A stretch of DNA of 64,000 nt from the NCBI GenBank assembly GCA_965228445.1, contig OZ245813.1:4650001-4714000 (forward strand). Reading direction: 5' to 3'. Positions 17,427 to 25,861 of the stretch are shown here, piece by piece (within the stretch, counting starts at the first letter, position 1; each line of letters starts with the position of its first letter). Both the position numbers and the translations under genes were made by a program. The notes under the pieces were generated by a model. It had not been told where the DNA came from. It saw only the letters and a list, made by a program, of their open reading frames with translations, and made no database searches. The stretch is from Thalassobaculum sp965228445. Lineage in GTDB: Bacteria > Pseudomonadota > Alphaproteobacteria > Thalassobaculales > Thalassobaculaceae.

Positions 17427-17531
17427 GTGCGGCCCTTCGGCACGCCCCTGCGGGGCTGCTCAGGGGGAGGTCATTGAATACAAGGCCTCACCCTGAGCAG
17501 CGACCACCGGGAGCGTGTCGAAGGGCGGCAC
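17427..17531. repeat. Nested inverted-repeat element of about 105 bp
   Basis: The outer arms are 17427-17445 and 17513-17531 (17 of 19 positions pair). The inner arms are 17455-17470 and 17486-17501 (15 of 16 pair), with a 15-base loop. The inner right arm reads CCTCACCCTGAGCAGC, and the outer right arm holds GTCGAAGG. This vocabulary is familiar from short palindromic intergenic repeats in alphaproteobacteria. It lies between the oxidoreductase operon and the DUF1194 gene and could also act as a terminator. Confidence 0.6.
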
Positions 17532-17570
17532 CCTCTCGACAGCGGGGCCGACTTCCCCTGCAATAGGGCT

Positions 17571-18362
17571 ATGGTCCGCGCGCTGCTCCTTCTGGCGATG
17601 CTGTGTGCCGCCGCGCCGGCGCGGGCGGAGCAGGCGGTCGATCTGGAACTGGTGCTTGCCGTCGACGTCTCCGGCTCGATCGACACCTCCGAGGCCATGC
17701 TCCAGCGCCAGGGATATGTCGCCGCCCTGTCCAGCGACGAGGTGATCGCCGCGGTCACCTCCGGGCCGCTGGGTCGGATCGCGCTGGCCTATGTGGAATG
17801 GGCCGGCCTGGGTACCGCGCGGACGGTGGTCGACTGGCGGCTGATCGACGGCGGGGCGGCGGCCGCCGGGTTTCTCGCCGAACTGGAGGCGACATGGCCC
17901 CGCACCGGGCGCCGCACCTCGATCAGCGGGGTGATCGAACACGCGCTGCCGATGTTCGAGGGCAACGGCTTCTCCGGCGGCCGGCGGATCATCGACATCT
18001 CCGGCGACGGGCCGAACAACAACGGCATGCCGATCCTGACCGCCCGCGGTCGGGCGGCGGAGCGGGGCGTGGGCATCAACGGACTGGTCATCCTGAACTA
18101 CGACGCCGGGCCGCTCGGCTTTCCGGTTCTGGAGGACCTCGACATCTATTTCGAGGAATGCGTGATCACCGGGCAGGCCGCCTTCGTGATCGCAGCCGAC
18201 GGGTTCGGCGATTTCGGCCGGGCGATCCGGCGCAAGCTGGTGTTGGAGATCGCCGATCTGGCGCCGCGCCGCCCGGCGCTGAGGCGTGCGCAGGGCTACG
18301 ACTGCCTGATCGGCGAGAAACAGCTCCGCGAATGGCTGCGGCGGTACCCGTTCGATCCCTGA
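17571..18362 (+). CDS. DUF1194-type VWA-domain secreted protein
   Basis: A 263-residue protein with a cleavable signal peptide (about residues 1-19, ending APARA). A von Willebrand A-like domain begins with the metal site DVSGSID (DxSxS) and has ISGDGPNNNG later. The sequence matches the general layout of DUF1194 proteins of alphaproteobacteria, whose function is unknown. It would be periplasmic. It stands alone: an inverted-repeat element is upstream and a convergent gene downstream. Confidence 0.82.
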   Translation: MVRALLLLAMLCAAAPARAEQAVDLELVLAVDVSGSIDTSEAMLQRQGYVAALSSDEVIAAVTSGPLGRIALAYVEWAGLGTARTVVDWRLIDGGAAAAGFLAELEATWPRTGRRTSISGVIEHALPMFEGNGFSGGRRIIDISGDGPNNNGMPILTARGRAAERGVGINGLVILNYDAGPLGFPVLEDLDIYFEECVITGQAAFVIAADGFGDFGRAIRRKLVLEIADLAPRRPALRRAQGYDCLIGEKQLREWLRRYPFDP

Positions 18363-18405
18363 GCCGGGTCCGCGGACAGGTGACGACGGCGGTCGGGCCG
18401 TGCCG

Positions 18406-20124
18406 CTACTGCATGAAGCCGCAGCGGTAGAGCTGGACGTGGAAGTCGCGCAGCACCCGCTCCTTCTCCGGACCGGGCACCTGGGCCACCAGTTCGGTCT
18501 CGAAGTTCTTGCGGCGCAGGTGCTTCACAACGATGGCCCGGGCCAGCTTGGAGGCCTCGCCCTCGGGCAGCATGTCCGGGCTGCACATGGAGAGCAGCAT
18601 GAAGGCGCGGACATGCAGCGGCCGGCTCGGGTCGTCCAGCTTGTCGAGGATCTTGTCCTCGGTGATGTAGCGCGCGAGCAGATGGTCCAGCCGGTTGATG
18701 ATCCGGGTCTTCAGCGCCTCGTCGAGCGAGGAGCTCTGGAACTTGTTGTAGACCGCGGTCACCGTCTGCATCTTCTTGTTGGGCGGTCGGTTGTCCCGGA
18801 TGATCTGCTTCACCGAGTCCGGCCGCACGAACAGCCCTTCGAGCTGCATGGCGATGTCGTCTCCGATGATCTGGGCGAGCGAGCTCTCGGACAGGGAGAT
18901 CAGATAGGCGGCCTTGCGCACCGGCTCGCCGAAGGTCGGCAGCAGCCGCTCGGTCGCCTCGCGCAGCCCGTTCGCTCCGCCCCGGTTGATGATCCGCGAC
19001 TGCCGGTGGGTCAGCGCTTCGGCCATGGCGCCGCCGCCCAGCAGCGAGTCCTCGGGCATCAGGCGGTCGATCAGCCCTTTCAGGGCTTCTTCCTCCTGGC
19101 CTTCCTCGCGGGACAGCGTGGCCTTGCCCTCCATCTGGCGTCGGATCCGGTCGACCAGGACGATCCGGCTCTCGGGCAGCGCGCCGGCGGCGAGCAGACC
19201 CGTGAGCCGTCCCGCCGTGGCTTCCGGCGCATCGTCGGGCTTGCCTTCGGTTCCCGCGTCGAAGGAACCGTAGGCAAGCTCGATCAGAGCGCCGAGCGCG
19301 TCGGCCAGGTTGTTCTTCGGACCGAGCAGATCCTGCAGGGTCTCGCCGTTGCAGAGTGTATCCGAGATGTAGATGTCGGCGGCTTCCCGGCCGAGCTCGC
19401 TCTCGCTCGGCGCCGCCCAGTCCACCGCCTGGCTGAGCTTGCCGAAAAAGGAGCGCTGCTGGACCAGCTCGCGGGCGATGGCCACCCGGATCAGGTAGGA
19501 GCAGTCCTCGTCATCGGCGAGTGCGGAGAGCTGTTCGACGACCGCGTCGTAACCGTCCCTGGCGATGGCCGGGAGCGTGCGTGCGGCCGCTGTGCGGGCC
19601 CGCTCGGACAGCGCGTCGAGAAAGCCGAACAGGGCCTCGCGCCGGGCGCCCGCGTCGCCGGCCTGCGGGTATGCCTTGGCCTGCAGGGTCGCGATCTTCC
19701 CGACCCCGGACATGATCAGCGTGTCCGCGTCCATCAGTCGGCGCAGCTCACGGAACTCGTGCATGACCTCGCTGGCGGTGACGCCGTTCTTGTCGAGATA
19801 GCTGCGGAACAGGCGGTTCAGAACCTGGCGGCCGTCGGTGCCGAACAGCGCGGTCGACTCCTCGCACAACGGCGCGCTGTCGACCTCTCCGATGAGGATC
19901 CGGTCGCTGCCGCCGCCACTCTTGGTCTTCTCGAAGACGATCTGTTCGCGGGCGGTGTCGCCGCGCGTCGTCTCCTTGATCACCTTGACGCCGGTGACAC
20001 CCTCGCGGTTCAGAACCTTCTTGGCGAGGTCCTCGGCTTCCGACTGGCTATGCGCGCTTGAATCGATACGCCACTGGCCGTCGCGCTGAAGGTGTACCTC
20101 GAATATTTCTACTTTGCTGACCAT
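18406..20124 (-). CDS. Large protein of unknown function (572 residues)
   Basis: I do not recognise this protein. The first 90 residues look like a mixed alpha/beta domain (KVEIFEVHLQRDGQWRIDS, with VTGVKVIKETTRGDTAREQ). The rest is predicted to be almost all helical, with many LxxLL-like stretches and no catalytic motif, signal peptide or membrane segment that I can see, perhaps a helical-repeat scaffold. The start at 20124 has GGAGTGGGAC upstream on its strand. It is single, divergent from the DUF6635-like gene and convergent with the DUF1194 gene. Confidence 0.8.
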   Translation of the reverse strand: MVSKVEIFEVHLQRDGQWRIDSSAHSQSEAEDLAKKVLNREGVTGVKVIKETTRGDTAREQIVFEKTKSGGGSDRILIGEVDSAPLCEESTALFGTDGRQVLNRLFRSYLDKNGVTASEVMHEFRELRRLMDADTLIMSGVGKIATLQAKAYPQAGDAGARREALFGFLDALSERARTAAARTLPAIARDGYDAVVEQLSALADDEDCSYLIRVAIARELVQQRSFFGKLSQAVDWAAPSESELGREAADIYISDTLCNGETLQDLLGPKNNLADALGALIELAYGSFDAGTEGKPDDAPEATAGRLTGLLAAGALPESRIVLVDRIRRQMEGKATLSREEGQEEEALKGLIDRLMPEDSLLGGGAMAEALTHRQSRIINRGGANGLREATERLLPTFGEPVRKAAYLISLSESSLAQIIGDDIAMQLEGLFVRPDSVKQIIRDNRPPNKKMQTVTAVYNKFQSSSLDEALKTRIINRLDHLLARYITEDKILDKLDDPSRPLHVRAFMLLSMCSPDMLPEGEASKLARAIVVKHLRRKNFETELVAQVPGPEKERVLRDFHVQLYRCGFMQ

Positions 20125-20275
20125 GTCCCACTCCGCGTGTCCCGCGGATCTCCCATGCAAAGCCTACGCCAAGCTCAGAAAATTGCAATTGCCTGGAATT
20201 GTTCGCATTTTAAGAAATAGCCCGCTAAATGCCGCCGCGCATTGACCCTGGCCGCGGAATTGCCATCTACACATC

Positions 20276-21298
20276 ATGCAGGACTTGCCGCACCCCCCGC
20301 CGGCTCTCGCCCCCGACGCCGGTCTGCCGTTCGACCCGTCCACGGCCCGATCCGTCGTCGACGATGCGATCACGCGGTACATGGATAGCCGCCGTGCCAG
20401 GGTGAAGGAGTTCATCGACGTCCATTACGGCTGGAAGGGCTCGGCTCAGCTGCACCGCAATGCGTTCGGCCTGGACCTGCTGCGCGCGCCGCTGAACGTC
20501 GCGCTGGTGCCGCCGCAGCTGGCGATCAACCTGTCGGGCATGGTCGCCGAACGGGTGGGCGCGCGGCGCGCCGGTCATTGGATGAAGAGCCGCCGTCTGC
20601 TGCTGCGCACCTCGGTCGACCGGGAGCTGGAATGGCGGCTTTGGACGGAGTTTCTGGAGCTTCCCTATACCGATGGCGATCGGATCTCGACCCGCGACGC
20701 CCTGGCCGAGGCAATGTTTGCCGATCCGCGGCTGCACCATGCGTTGGGCGAGCCGCTGGCGGAGATCGCCCGGCATGCCGAGGATCCCGACGTGCGGCGT
20801 CGGGTGGAGGAGACCCTGGCGGCCTATACCGGCACCCGGGCGGCCGCCTCCGATCTGGTCGGCGCGCTGGTGTCGACCGGTGTGGGCTATGCCGCCGCCC
20901 ATCAGATCACGCCCAGCGTTTGGACCCTCGGTCCGGTGCTCGCGGGCATGATGGCGCAGCATATGGCGATCACCACCTTCCCGCTGGGCACGGCGTTGGG
21001 CGGAGCGTGGTACGGCGCGTTCCCGGCGGCGGCGAGTTCGGTGATGGTGGGAACGACGGTCGCCTCGCTGGCGGCGGTCGGTGCAATCGTCGCGGCGTTC
21101 GCCGGCGTGCTGGCCGATCCGCTGCAGCGCTCCTTCGGCATGCACCGCCGGCGGCTGAACCGGATGCTGGATACGATCGAGAAGAACTTCCGGGGAGAGG
21201 GGCCGGCCGCCTTCTCGCCGCGCGACCATTACGTTGCCCGTCTGGTGGACGCGGTCGACGTGGTCCGTGTCGCCCACAGGATCGCCACCGGGTCCTGA
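20276..21298 (+). CDS. DUF6635-like membrane-associated protein
   Basis: A 340-residue protein. Residues about 25-120 contain an RRARVKEFIDVHYGWKGS segment and LLRAPLNVALVPPQLAINL, which I associate with DUF6635, a family of unknown role. The C-terminal half has a glycine/alanine-rich hydrophobic region (about residues 225-285) that could form two membrane segments. The start at 20276 has only a weak ribosome site. It shares a 150-base upstream region with the divergent 572-residue gene. Confidence 0.6.
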   Translation: MQDLPHPPPALAPDAGLPFDPSTARSVVDDAITRYMDSRRARVKEFIDVHYGWKGSAQLHRNAFGLDLLRAPLNVALVPPQLAINLSGMVAERVGARRAGHWMKSRRLLLRTSVDRELEWRLWTEFLELPYTDGDRISTRDALAEAMFADPRLHHALGEPLAEIARHAEDPDVRRRVEETLAAYTGTRAAASDLVGALVSTGVGYAAAHQITPSVWTLGPVLAGMMAQHMAITTFPLGTALGGAWYGAFPAAASSVMVGTTVASLAAVGAIVAAFAGVLADPLQRSFGMHRRRLNRMLDTIEKNFRGEGPAAFSPRDHYVARLVDAVDVVRVAHRIATGS

Positions 21299-21378
21299 GC
21301 CCCGCCGCCGTTTCCCTATGGTCCTTCGCCCATGACGGGTGTGTACTGAGCGTCAGCGTCGTCGGCCGGAGGTGTGCC

Positions 21379-22398
21379 ATGGGTGCGTTGGCGGAGGTTG
21401 AGCTTTCCGAGGATCTCAAGGGGCGGGAGGTCGGCTTCGACAGCATCCCCGTCATCGACATCGCCGCCCTGGTGGACGGCAGCGACGAGGCCGGGGTCGC
21501 CGCCAGGCTACGCGACGCGGCCGAGCGGGTCGGCTTTCTCTATGTCACCGGGCACGGCATTCCCCAGTCCATGGTCGACGGCATGTTCGCCCAGGCCCGG
21601 GGCTTCTTCGACCGGCCGCAGAACGAGAAGATGTCCGTCCACATCGGCAACTGGCCGGTGCATCGCGGCTATTTCCCGCTGTTCGAAGAGAACACCGACC
21701 CGGCGATGACGGCGGACCTCAAGGAGGGCTTCGATATCGGCCGCGACCTCGGTCCCGACGACCCGGAGGTGCTGGCCGGGCTGCCGTTACACGGTCCCAA
21801 CCAGTGGCCGCAGGGGGATCCGTCCTTCCGGGCGGCGGCGGACTCCTACTTCAACGCGCTGTGCCGGCTCGGCGAACGGCTGATGCGCGGCTTCGCCTTC
21901 GCCCTGGACCTGGCGCCGGACTTCTTCGCCGACAAGATCGACCGGCCGCTGGCGCAGCTGCGCTTGCTGCACTATCCGCCGCAGAGCGGGCATGTGGTGG
22001 CGCGGACCATCGGCTGCGGCGCCCATACCGACTACGGCTGCGTGACCATCCTGGCCCAGGACGCCAATGGCGGGCTTCAGGTGCGCAACACCGACGGCGA
22101 CTGGATCTCCGCCCCGCCGGTGCCGGGGGCCTTCGTGGTGAACTTGGGCGACCAGATGGCGCGCTGGACCAACGGCCGGTTCCAGGCCACGCCGCACCGG
22201 GTGATCAACGTCTCCGGCCGGGAGCGGTATTCGATGCCGTTCTTCTTCGACCCGAACTGGGAGGCGGAGATCGCCTGCCTGCCGAGCTGCGAGATCCCGG
22301 GGGAGGCGCCGAAATTCGCCCCGGTTCTGGCCGGGCCGTACCTGCAGTCCCGGTTCGACGCGACCTTCAACTATCGCCAGGACAAGACGGCGGGTTAG
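21379..22398 (+). CDS. Isopenicillin N synthase-family Fe(II)/2OG oxygenase
   Basis: A 339-residue non-haem iron oxygenase. The N-terminal DIOX_N region (IPVIDIAALVDG ... GFLYVTGHGIP) precedes the jelly roll. The iron ligands are His and Asp in GAHTDYGCVT and His in TPHRVIN, with Arg-x-Ser in RYSMPFFF for 2-oxoglutarate. GGAGG lies before the ATG. Its end overlaps the end of the convergent BenE gene by four bases. Bacterial members act on varied small molecules, and the substrate here is unknown. Confidence 0.9.
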   Translation: MGALAEVELSEDLKGREVGFDSIPVIDIAALVDGSDEAGVAARLRDAAERVGFLYVTGHGIPQSMVDGMFAQARGFFDRPQNEKMSVHIGNWPVHRGYFPLFEENTDPAMTADLKEGFDIGRDLGPDDPEVLAGLPLHGPNQWPQGDPSFRAAADSYFNALCRLGERLMRGFAFALDLAPDFFADKIDRPLAQLRLLHYPPQSGHVVARTIGCGAHTDYGCVTILAQDANGGLQVRNTDGDWISAPPVPGAFVVNLGDQMARWTNGRFQATPHRVINVSGRERYSMPFFFDPNWEAEIACLPSCEIPGEAPKFAPVLAGPYLQSRFDATFNYRQDKTAG

Positions 22399-23585
22399 CG
22401 ACGGACCTTCAGCAGCGCCAGCATCGCGCCGCCGGCGAGCAGACCCCAGAACGCGGCGCCGATGCCGAGGATCGAGAGGCCCGACGCCGTGGTCACGAAG
22501 GTGACGATGGCGGGCACGTGCTCATCCGGCTTGGACAGCGCCGACGCGGCGGCGCCGGCGAGGCTGGCCAGCAGCGCGAGACCGGCCACCGTCTGGATCA
22601 GCAGCGGCGGCGAGGCGGTGGCGAAGGCGGCGGCGATCCCCGCCAGCAGGGCGATGACGATGTAGGACGAGCCGGCGGTCAGCGAGGCGATGTAACGCTT
22701 CTTCGGATCCGGATGGGCGTCCGGCCCGGCGCAGAGAGCGGCGGTGATCGCGGCCAGGTTCAGCATGTGCCCGCCGAAGACGGCGGTGACGATGCTGGCG
22801 CCGCCGGTCGCGACGAAAAGCGGAGAGGCGGCCGGCCGGTAGCCGTTGGCGTTCAGCACGGCGAGGCCGGGAATGTTCTGCGACGCCATGGTGACAAGGA
22901 ACAGCGGCAGCGAGATGCCGATGATCGAGTCCAGGCTGAAGGTGGGCAGCACGAGCACCGGCACCGGCCACGCCGTCTCGAACACGCCCTGGGGAAGCGG
23001 GGTGGAGAGCGGGATCACGACAGCAGCGATCACGACGGCCGCCAGCACCGCATAGAGCCGGGCGAAGCGCAGGGTCACGGCCCAGACGACGATGATCGCC
23101 GCGGCCTGCCAGGGGAACTCGCGGATCGCCTCGATCGGCGCGAGGCAGAGATTCAGCAGCACGCCGGCCAGCATGGCGCTGGCGAGGCTGGTCGGGATCG
23201 CCTCTACCGCCCGGCCGAACTGGCGCCACAGACCGGCGATGACGATGAGACCTGCCGCCACCAGGAAGGCGCCCACCGCTTCGGCGAAGCCGCCATGGGG
23301 CATTCCGGTCGAGACCAGCAGGGCAGCCCCCGGCGTCGACCAGGCAAAGCTGAGCGGCTGCTTGCTGCGCCAGGCCAGCACGATCATCAGCAGCCCCTGG
23401 CCCGCCGACAGCGCGATCAGACCCGAAGCCGCCTGTTCCGGCGAGGCGCCCACCGCCTGCAGCCCGGCGAGCACGACCGCGAAGGAACTTGCGAAACCGA
23501 CGATGGCGGTGAGAAGGCCGGCCGAGATCGGCACGGCGGCGGAGGCGGTGGGCGGTGTGGGGGAAGCGGCTCCGACGTCGGTCAT
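22395..23585 (-). CDS. benE: BenE-family benzoate/H+ symporter-like transporter
   Basis: A 396-residue membrane protein with about twelve hydrophobic segments. It carries BenE hallmarks: SAGLLTAIVGFASSFAVVL at the first helix, AWSTPGAALL, and NIPGLAVLNANGY followed by GGHMLNLAAITAAL. Known BenE proteins import benzoate by proton symport; specificity here is inferred. I start at 23585, since an upstream in-frame ATG at 23645 lies inside the palindrome. It is divergent from a GntR regulator that probably controls it. Confidence 0.85.
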   Translation of the reverse strand: MTDVGAASPTPPTASAAVPISAGLLTAIVGFASSFAVVLAGLQAVGASPEQAASGLIALSAGQGLLMIVLAWRSKQPLSFAWSTPGAALLVSTGMPHGGFAEAVGAFLVAAGLIVIAGLWRQFGRAVEAIPTSLASAMLAGVLLNLCLAPIEAIREFPWQAAAIIVVWAVTLRFARLYAVLAAVVIAAVVIPLSTPLPQGVFETAWPVPVLVLPTFSLDSIIGISLPLFLVTMASQNIPGLAVLNANGYRPAASPLFVATGGASIVTAVFGGHMLNLAAITAALCAGPDAHPDPKKRYIASLTAGSSYIVIALLAGIAAAFATASPPLLIQTVAGLALLASLAGAAASALSKPDEHVPAIVTFVTTASGLSILGIGAAFWGLLAGGAMLALLKVRR

Positions 23586-23602
23586 CACGGGTCTCGCAGG
23601 GT

Positions 23603-23646
23603 TTGACAGTGGCGCGGAAGAGCGTAGGCTCAATATTGGATCCAAT
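23603..23646 (+). promoter_or_regulatory. GntR promoter and palindromic operator in the benE-gntR intergenic region
   Basis: TTGACA at 23603-23608 and TAGGCT at 23625-23630 are spaced 16 bases and could be the -35 and -10 of the GntR gene. The perfect palindrome ATTGGATCCAAT at 23635-23646 lies at the expected transcription start. FadR/FCD-type GntR proteins bind short palindromes of this kind, so it is a likely autoregulatory operator that also affects benE. Confidence 0.45.
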
Positions 23647-23666
23647 CAACAGATGGATAACTGCGC

Positions 23667-24350
23667 ATGTCGATGGAGGACGGGTTCGACTTCGCCAGTC
23701 TGGTCGCCGGGGATGGGGACCGGCCGCGCACCGCGTCGGAATTCGTCCAGCGGGCCCTGCGCGCGGCGATCCTGGACGGTCGTATCCCGCCGGGAACACC
23801 CCTGCGTCAGGAAGCGCTGGCCGCCGCCTTCGACGTGAGCCGGATGCCGGTGCGCGAAGCGCTGCGACAGTTGGAGGCCCAGGCGCTGCTGGAGTTCACG
23901 CCGCACAAGGGCGCGGTCGTGGCGGAGATCTCCGCGCAGGATCAGGCCGATACCTATCTGATCCGCCGGGCGTTGGAGCCGGTCGCCTTCGCCCAGTCGA
24001 TTCCCCATCTGACCCGCGAGGATCTCGACCGGGCGGAGGATCTGATCGCCGACATGGATCGGGAGCCGGATCACGGGCGGTTGGGAGAGCTGAACCGGCG
24101 GTTCCATCTCTCGCTCTACGCCCGCGCCGGCAGTCCGAAGCTGCTGCGGCTGGTCGAGCGGCAACTGACCGAGCATGACCGCTATCTGCGCTTCCATCTG
24201 GCGATGATGGGACGGGAGCGCATGTCCCAGGCGGATCACATCGCCATGGTCGCCGCGGCGGAGGCCCGAGACATCGACCGGGCGACCGCCGTATTGCAAC
24301 GCCACATCGATGTGGCGGCGGAAGACAGCGCACGCTTTTTCGCCCGGTGA
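23667..24350 (+). CDS. GntR-family regulator, FadR/FCD subfamily
   Basis: A 227-residue regulator. The winged helix-turn-helix is at about residues 22-80 (LRAAILDGRIPPGTPLRQEA, then SRMPVREALRQLEAQALLEF). The all-helical FCD effector domain follows, with metal or ligand-type His residues in RRFHLSLY and DHIAMVAAAEARD and QRHIDVA. It is divergent from benE, with a palindrome between them. Effectors of this group are usually carboxylic acids, which fits an aromatic-acid transporter neighbour. Confidence 0.92.
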   Translation: MSMEDGFDFASLVAGDGDRPRTASEFVQRALRAAILDGRIPPGTPLRQEALAAAFDVSRMPVREALRQLEAQALLEFTPHKGAVVAEISAQDQADTYLIRRALEPVAFAQSIPHLTREDLDRAEDLIADMDREPDHGRLGELNRRFHLSLYARAGSPKLLRLVERQLTEHDRYLRFHLAMMGRERMSQADHIAMVAAAEARDIDRATAVLQRHIDVAAEDSARFFAR

Positions 24351-24505
24351 AATCAGGTGCTTCACATTATTTTACAGAGCCTTGTTCAATTTTTTGCAGT
24401 GCGACAATTCCATGCTCGACGGGGCGGATCATCCAGGTTAGACACGTTCCAATCTGGTAATGGCTCCCCGTTACCTGTCCAGCTTACGATCCAATGGAGG
24501 GATAT

Positions 24506-25045
24506 ATGATCGGCCGTAAGGTTCCGTCGGTTACGTTCAGGACCCGCGTGCGTGACGAGTCCATCGAGGGCCCGAACCCGTATCGCTGGCAGGACGTGTC
24601 GAGCGACGATTACTTCAAGGGCAAGCGCGTTGTCCTGTTCTCGCTGCCGGGCGCCTTCACCCCGACCTGCTCGACCTACCAGCTTCCGGACTTCGAGAAG
24701 CTGTATGACGACTTCAAGGCCGCCGGCGTCGATGCGATCTACTGCCTGTCGGTCAACGACGCCTTCGTCATGAACGCCTGGGGCAAGTCCCAGGGTGTGG
24801 AGAAGGTCGGCCTGATCCCCGACGGCTCCGGCGAGTTCACCCGCAAGATGGGCATGCTGGTCGCGAAGGACAATCTGGGCTTCGGCATGCGCTCCTGGCG
24901 CTACGGCGCGGTCGTCAACGACGGCGTGGTCGAGATGTGGTTCGAGGAGCCGGGTCACTCCGATCTGTGCGAGACCGACCCGTATGGCGAGAGCTCGCCG
25001 CAGACCATCCTGAAGGCCGTTCAGGAAAAGGCCGCCGCCGCCTGA
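24506..25045 (+). CDS. Peroxiredoxin, Prx5 type
   Basis: A 179-residue thiol peroxidase that reduces peroxides. The peroxidatic Cys55 lies in LPGAFTPTCSTYQLP, the conserved active-site loop, with Arg in GMRSWRYG. A second cysteine in HSDLCETDPYGESSP may resolve. Length and motifs fit the Prx5/AhpC-TSA redoxin group rather than AhpC. The ATG at 24506 has GGAGGG seven bases upstream; an in-frame ATG at 24494 is less suitable. It is a single gene followed by a strong hairpin terminator. Confidence 0.93.
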   Translation: MIGRKVPSVTFRTRVRDESIEGPNPYRWQDVSSDDYFKGKRVVLFSLPGAFTPTCSTYQLPDFEKLYDDFKAAGVDAIYCLSVNDAFVMNAWGKSQGVEKVGLIPDGSGEFTRKMGMLVAKDNLGFGMRSWRYGAVVNDGVVEMWFEEPGHSDLCETDPYGESSPQTILKAVQEKAAAA

Positions 25046-25076
25046 TCGGCGCGGTACAGGACGGTTCAAGGTCAGC

Positions 25077-25100
25077 GGGGGCGCTTCGGCGCCCCCGTTT
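25077..25100 (+). terminator. Rho-independent terminator after the peroxiredoxin gene
   Basis: GGGGGCGC-TTCG-GCGCCCCC is a perfect 8-bp stem with a stable UUCG-type tetraloop, followed by GTTT. It lies between two convergent genes and may stop both. Confidence 0.8.
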
Positions 25101-25120
25101 GCGTTCGGGCCGGTTGAAAC

Positions 25121-25837
25121 TCAGTCCTCGAGCAGGTCGGCCAGCCGGGTGACGATCCGGTCCGGCTTGGCCGCGCTGCCGTCGGGCAGGCCCTTGCCGA
25201 TCGGATCGCGCCAGATCGAGTAGAAGCCGAGGCGCTGGGGCACGATCACCTCCCAGTCCAGGTTGTCGCCGACGATCCAGGTCTCCTCCACGGAGGTGCC
25301 CAGCTTCTCCAGCGCGTGGGCATAGGCCTGTTCCTCCGGCTTGCCGAACCCGACCTCGCCCTCGATCTGCACGTGGAAGAAGTGCCGGGCCAGGTCGAAG
25401 CGGTCGACCTTGGCGCGCTGGTCGACGGCGTTGCCGTTGGTGATCAGTCCCAGCCGCACCCCGCGCTGCGCCAGGCCCTCCAGGGTCTCGACCGCGTCGG
25501 GAAACAGTTTGGTGTCGCTGGTGCGCTGATCGGTGAAGTGCTGGCCGAGCCGGTCGATCAGTGCCGCGTCCTCCGCCCAGCCCATCTCCGCGAATGCCCG
25601 GGTCAGGATCGTCTTGCGCGCGGTCAGGATATCCAGCCGGCCGACCCGGTGGCGCTCCGCATCGGACCAGTACCACTTCGCCGACCCGTGGATCGCCGCC
25701 GCGGCGTCCTCGGCCCCGGGATCGCCGGGCAGGCCGTCGATCGTCTGCAGCGCCTTGGTCCAGGCTTCGCGCGGGTGCAGGTGGGCGGAGATCAGCGTGT
25801 CGTCCAGGTCGAACAGAATGGCGGTCGGCAGGGCCAT
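25121..25837 (-). CDS. HAD-family hydrolase
   Basis: A 238-residue haloacid dehalogenase-like phosphatase. Motif I is FDLDDT with nucleophile Asp10 and Asp12. Motif II is LITNGN, motif III KPEEQAY, and motif IV VGDNLDWEV. The helical cap inserted after motif I is of the C1 type. It is the last gene of the minus-strand run, 24 bases after the FliK-like gene, so it may be transcribed with the flagellar operon. The substrate is unknown. Confidence 0.88.
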   Translation of the reverse strand: MALPTAILFDLDDTLISAHLHPREAWTKALQTIDGLPGDPGAEDAAAAIHGSAKWYWSDAERHRVGRLDILTARKTILTRAFAEMGWAEDAALIDRLGQHFTDQRTSDTKLFPDAVETLEGLAQRGVRLGLITNGNAVDQRAKVDRFDLARHFFHVQIEGEVGFGKPEEQAYAHALEKLGTSVEETWIVGDNLDWEVIVPQRLGFYSIWRDPIGKGLPDGSAAKPDRIVTRLADLLED

Positions 25838-25861
25838 GGGGGATCCTTGGTCACAGGTCGG

